DNA of 24,236 nucleotides from DATFYM01 sp035315065. GTDB lineage: Bacteria; Acidobacteriota; Terriglobia; UBA7540. The translations under genes and the position numbers were made by a program. Within the stretch, counting starts at the first letter, position 1. Each line of letters starts with the position of its first letter. This document shows positions 22,579 to 24,236 of this stretch, piece after piece. The DNA lies in NCBI GenBank assembly GCA_035315065.1, contig DATFYM010000202.1, positions 1 through 24,236 of the forward strand, read 5' to 3'. The notes under the pieces were generated by a model. The model worked only from the letters and a program-made list of their open reading frames with translations, had not been told where the DNA came from and searched no databases.

Positions 22579-22687
22579 TCGTCGATATCTCCTGGCGGTC
22601 CCGTTCGTCTGTGCGAGTCCCGAGTCCCGAGCCACGGATCCCGTGTCCCGTCCTCTCTGCGAACCCCGAAACCCGAATCCCGAGCGC
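22511..22687. repeat. Inverted heptamer element at the start of the MFS gene
   Basis: Left arm: gttcggg, actcggg three times, gctcagg (22511-22545). Right arm: cgagtcc twice, cgagcca, cggatcc, cgtgtcc, cgtcctc (22614-22655), a 4-bp slip, then cgaaccc, cgaaacc, cgaatcc, cgagcgc (22660-22687). The arms are complementary in type around a 68-bp unique spacer. The slip contains ctctctgcg, the complement of the gcagag spacer in the permease element at 10638-10805. Confidence 0.88.
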
Positions 22688-22701
22688 CACCAAAAAGGCA
22701 A

Positions 22702-24003
22702 TCATCCGCTCGCGACCAGCGGCAGCACGTCACCGCCATGGTGAAGCACCGCAACCGTGGCGTCCTTACCCAGCATGGCGAAGGCGCTATCGATTGCCTC
22801 CTGCGGCGTCTGGACGGGCGTGAAGCCGATGTAGCGTTGAGTCTCGCGCCCGATGCCGGGCGAAACCAGGATGCCCCGCGCCCGATCACGGATCACGCGC
22901 CCCACGTGAACCAGGTGCGCTGCGGCCACCAGGTCGGTGATCTCCTTCCTCTCCACCCGAGCCTTGACCTCGGCGAAGCCCAGGTATCCCAGATCCTCCA
23001 CTACGGGATGCTCCTTGCTCACTCCGTGGGGGCACGGCGTCACCAGGATGACGACGCCGTTTTCGCGCACCGCCAACTCCGAGGCGTAGATCCCCTTGGC
23101 TGCCTGCCACAAATCATAATCCGCGGGATGGGACTCCGCGATCACGATGTCGGCAGCGGCCGGCTGCGGCACTCCGTAAATGGCTCGCGAATACCCGGCG
23201 CCTTGCCGGTGAGCGCCCACGACGTCGCCCGCCACCACGTGAATCACGCGGCCTCTCCCGTCCATCACCACGTTGACGATGAATCGCAATCCGGCTTGAC
23301 GCGCGATCCGCTCCACCTCGCGCCGCACGGCATTCTCGGCGACGCCGAGGATTTCCGGTCCGGCGAACAACGCGCTCCGCCAGTGAGTGTAGCCGGTGAC
23401 TTCCGGCCCCGAAACGCCCGGCTGCACGATGGTGGCACCGCCGGTGTACCCCATGACGCGGTGCGGAACAATCTGCCCGATCCCGATGACGAGGTCGGCC
23501 TCGGCGAGCATTCGATTCACCCGCACCGAGGTACCGTCCTCCGTGGCCCCGATGGAGGTGAGGCTGGACTCGTCCCTCCAGTGGTGAAGAGTCACCGGGT
23601 AAGCGGCTGCGATGGCCGCCCCCAGCTTCTTCTCCACTTCGGCCGCGCTCATGCGGGAGTGGGTGCCGGCGGCAATCAGGATCTTGACGTTCTCGCGCCT
23701 GACCCCACCCTTCTCGAGTCGCCGCAGGATTCCGGGCAGGACTTCGGCCGCCGGGGTCTGTCGCGTGATGTCGTCTACCAGCAGCAGGACGCGAGCAGCG
23801 GGCGAACCGGAGGCGCGGGACAACACCAAAGATGTTGCGAGTTCTTCGAGCGGGTCCGATTCGATCGGGTGGTCCAGCGCTGCCTCGACCAACTGATCTG
23901 CCGGCGCAGAAGGCTCGACGGTGCGTGGCGCGAGCACGGCCAGAAGGTTGGCGTCAGGGATTGCGAAGGGCGGAATATTGGCGTACGAGAAAGAGATTTC
24001 CAT
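22702..24003 (-). CDS. LarA-family nickel-dependent racemase homologue lacking the pincer lysine
   Basis: LarA enzymes racemise or epimerise 2-hydroxy acids using a nickel-pincer nucleotide bound to a lysine. The 433-residue protein keeps DDITRQTP (77-84), GTHSRM with His115, VPHRVMGYTGG with His181, and GYTHWRS with His207. These have exactly the spacing of LarA His108, His174 and His200 of Lactobacillus plantarum. The position of the cofactor-anchoring Lys184 is Thr191 (GGATIVQPG instead of GGxK), so covalent pincer attachment at this site is not possible. No larB, larC or larE gene is in the window. ATG 24003 has ggag about 13 bases upstream. A partial gene lies 20 bp upstream and an MFS transporter directly downstream. 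Whether it uses lactate or another acid is not decided by sequence. Confidence 0.88.
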   Translation of the reverse strand: MEISFSYANIPPFAIPDANLLAVLAPRTVEPSAPADQLVEAALDHPIESDPLEELATSLVLSRASGSPAARVLLLVDDITRQTPAAEVLPGILRRLEKGGVRRENVKILIAAGTHSRMSAAEVEKKLGAAIAAAYPVTLHHWRDESSLTSIGATEDGTSVRVNRMLAEADLVIGIGQIVPHRVMGYTGGATIVQPGVSGPEVTGYTHWRSALFAGPEILGVAENAVRREVERIARQAGLRFIVNVVMDGRGRVIHVVAGDVVGAHRQGAGYSRAIYGVPQPAAADIVIAESHPADYDLWQAAKGIYASELAVRENGVVILVTPCPHGVSKEHPVVEDLGYLGFAEVKARVERKEITDLVAAAHLVHVGRVIRDRARGILVSPGIGRETQRYIGFTPVQTPQEAIDSAFAMLGKDATVAVLHHGGDVLPLVASG

Positions 24004-24023
24004 TGCAATGCTGAGCGCTCCGT

Positions 24024-24236
24024 CTAGGCAGCAAATACATCGGAGAACTGTCTCTTAAGTTCGCCTTCGACGTTCTCGACTTTCATCTCGTAGTACCTTT
24101 CGATGCGGTCCCGCTCTTGATCGTCAAGAGACTGATAAAGGGTCCAAGCGCTGGTTGCAAGTCGGTCTCCCGGCCTGTACGCTCCACCGAGGTAATTGGA
24201 CAACTCCGGCAAGACTGCCTGGAAGTCTTGAATCTT
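24024..24236 (-). CDS. C-terminal part of a hypothetical protein, cut by the window edge
   Basis: The minus-strand frame is open from the window edge (24236) to TAG at 24026-24024, giving at least 70 residues: DFQAVLPELSNYLGGAY, then SAWTLYQSLDDQERDRIER, ending FSDVFAA. It is acidic, helical and soluble by appearance; I do not recognise a family. A TTG at 24212 could be a start, but the open frame upstream makes a longer gene more likely. The stop lies 20 bp before the LarA-homologue start, so the two are probably co-transcribed. Confidence 0.6.
   Translation of the reverse strand, partial: KIQDFQAVLPELSNYLGGAYRPGDRLATSAWTLYQSLDDQERDRIERYYEMKVENVEGELKRQFSDVFAA

Overview
The window is high-GC chromosomal DNA from a free-living, probably heterotrophic soil-type bacterium. 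Acidobacteriota is my best guess. The reasons are inferential: a pseudo-receiver protein and a secreted two-repeat protein of types I associate with that phylum, GH/MFS/lactate-type metabolic genes, and many short intergenic repeats. No rRNA, tRNA or CRISPR array was seen.

Layout. 1-1870: the end of a truncated gene, then a complete IS1182-like insertion sequence (267-1790) sitting in the centre of one hairpin of a tandem palindromic repeat. 1977-4684: an ABC ATPase and its membrane permease. 4690-6357: a decayed defence/toxin-antitoxin patch with a small protein plus frameshifted HNH nuclease on the minus strand, and an antitoxin, frameshifted antitoxin and amber-interrupted PIN toxin on the plus strand. 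6624-7971 (minus): a secreted two-repeat protein, apparently frameshifted, coupled to a TraB/ChaN-like hypothetical protein. 8288-9106: a hypothetical gene with a good promoter. 9087-9869: direct repeats and REP-like sequences. 9875-15190 (minus): L-lactate permease, a broken four-helix-bundle gene, an acyl-CoA synthetase and a DegT-type aminotransferase. 15325-17155: two tandem HDOD genes. 17236-20334 (minus): an MFS transporter followed by a secreted clan GH-A glycosidase with a fibronectin III tail. 20736-21179: a receiver-like protein without its phosphoacceptor. 21235-24236 (minus): a partial hypothetical gene, a LarA-family racemase homologue and a second MFS transporter, closely spaced like an operon.

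The most unusual signal is a set of arrays with an exact 7-bp period but different heptamers, at 1911, 2738, 9018, 9821, 10638, 11641/12093, 13762 and 22511. Several are inverted pairs around a non-repeated spacer. They abut gene ends or lie inside genes: the lactate permease carries one in its 5' end and another as an in-frame insert of about 58 residues, and the LarA-linked MFS gene has its 5' end replaced by one. As 7 is not a multiple of 3, unit gain or loss would change reading frame, so a phase-variation-like effect is possible but unproven.

Second theme: single-base lesions (frameshifts and in-frame stops) cluster in the mobile or toxin-type genes (HNH, antitoxin, PIN, four-helix bundle), while the metabolic and regulatory genes look intact. 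Assembly error cannot be excluded for the single-base indels.
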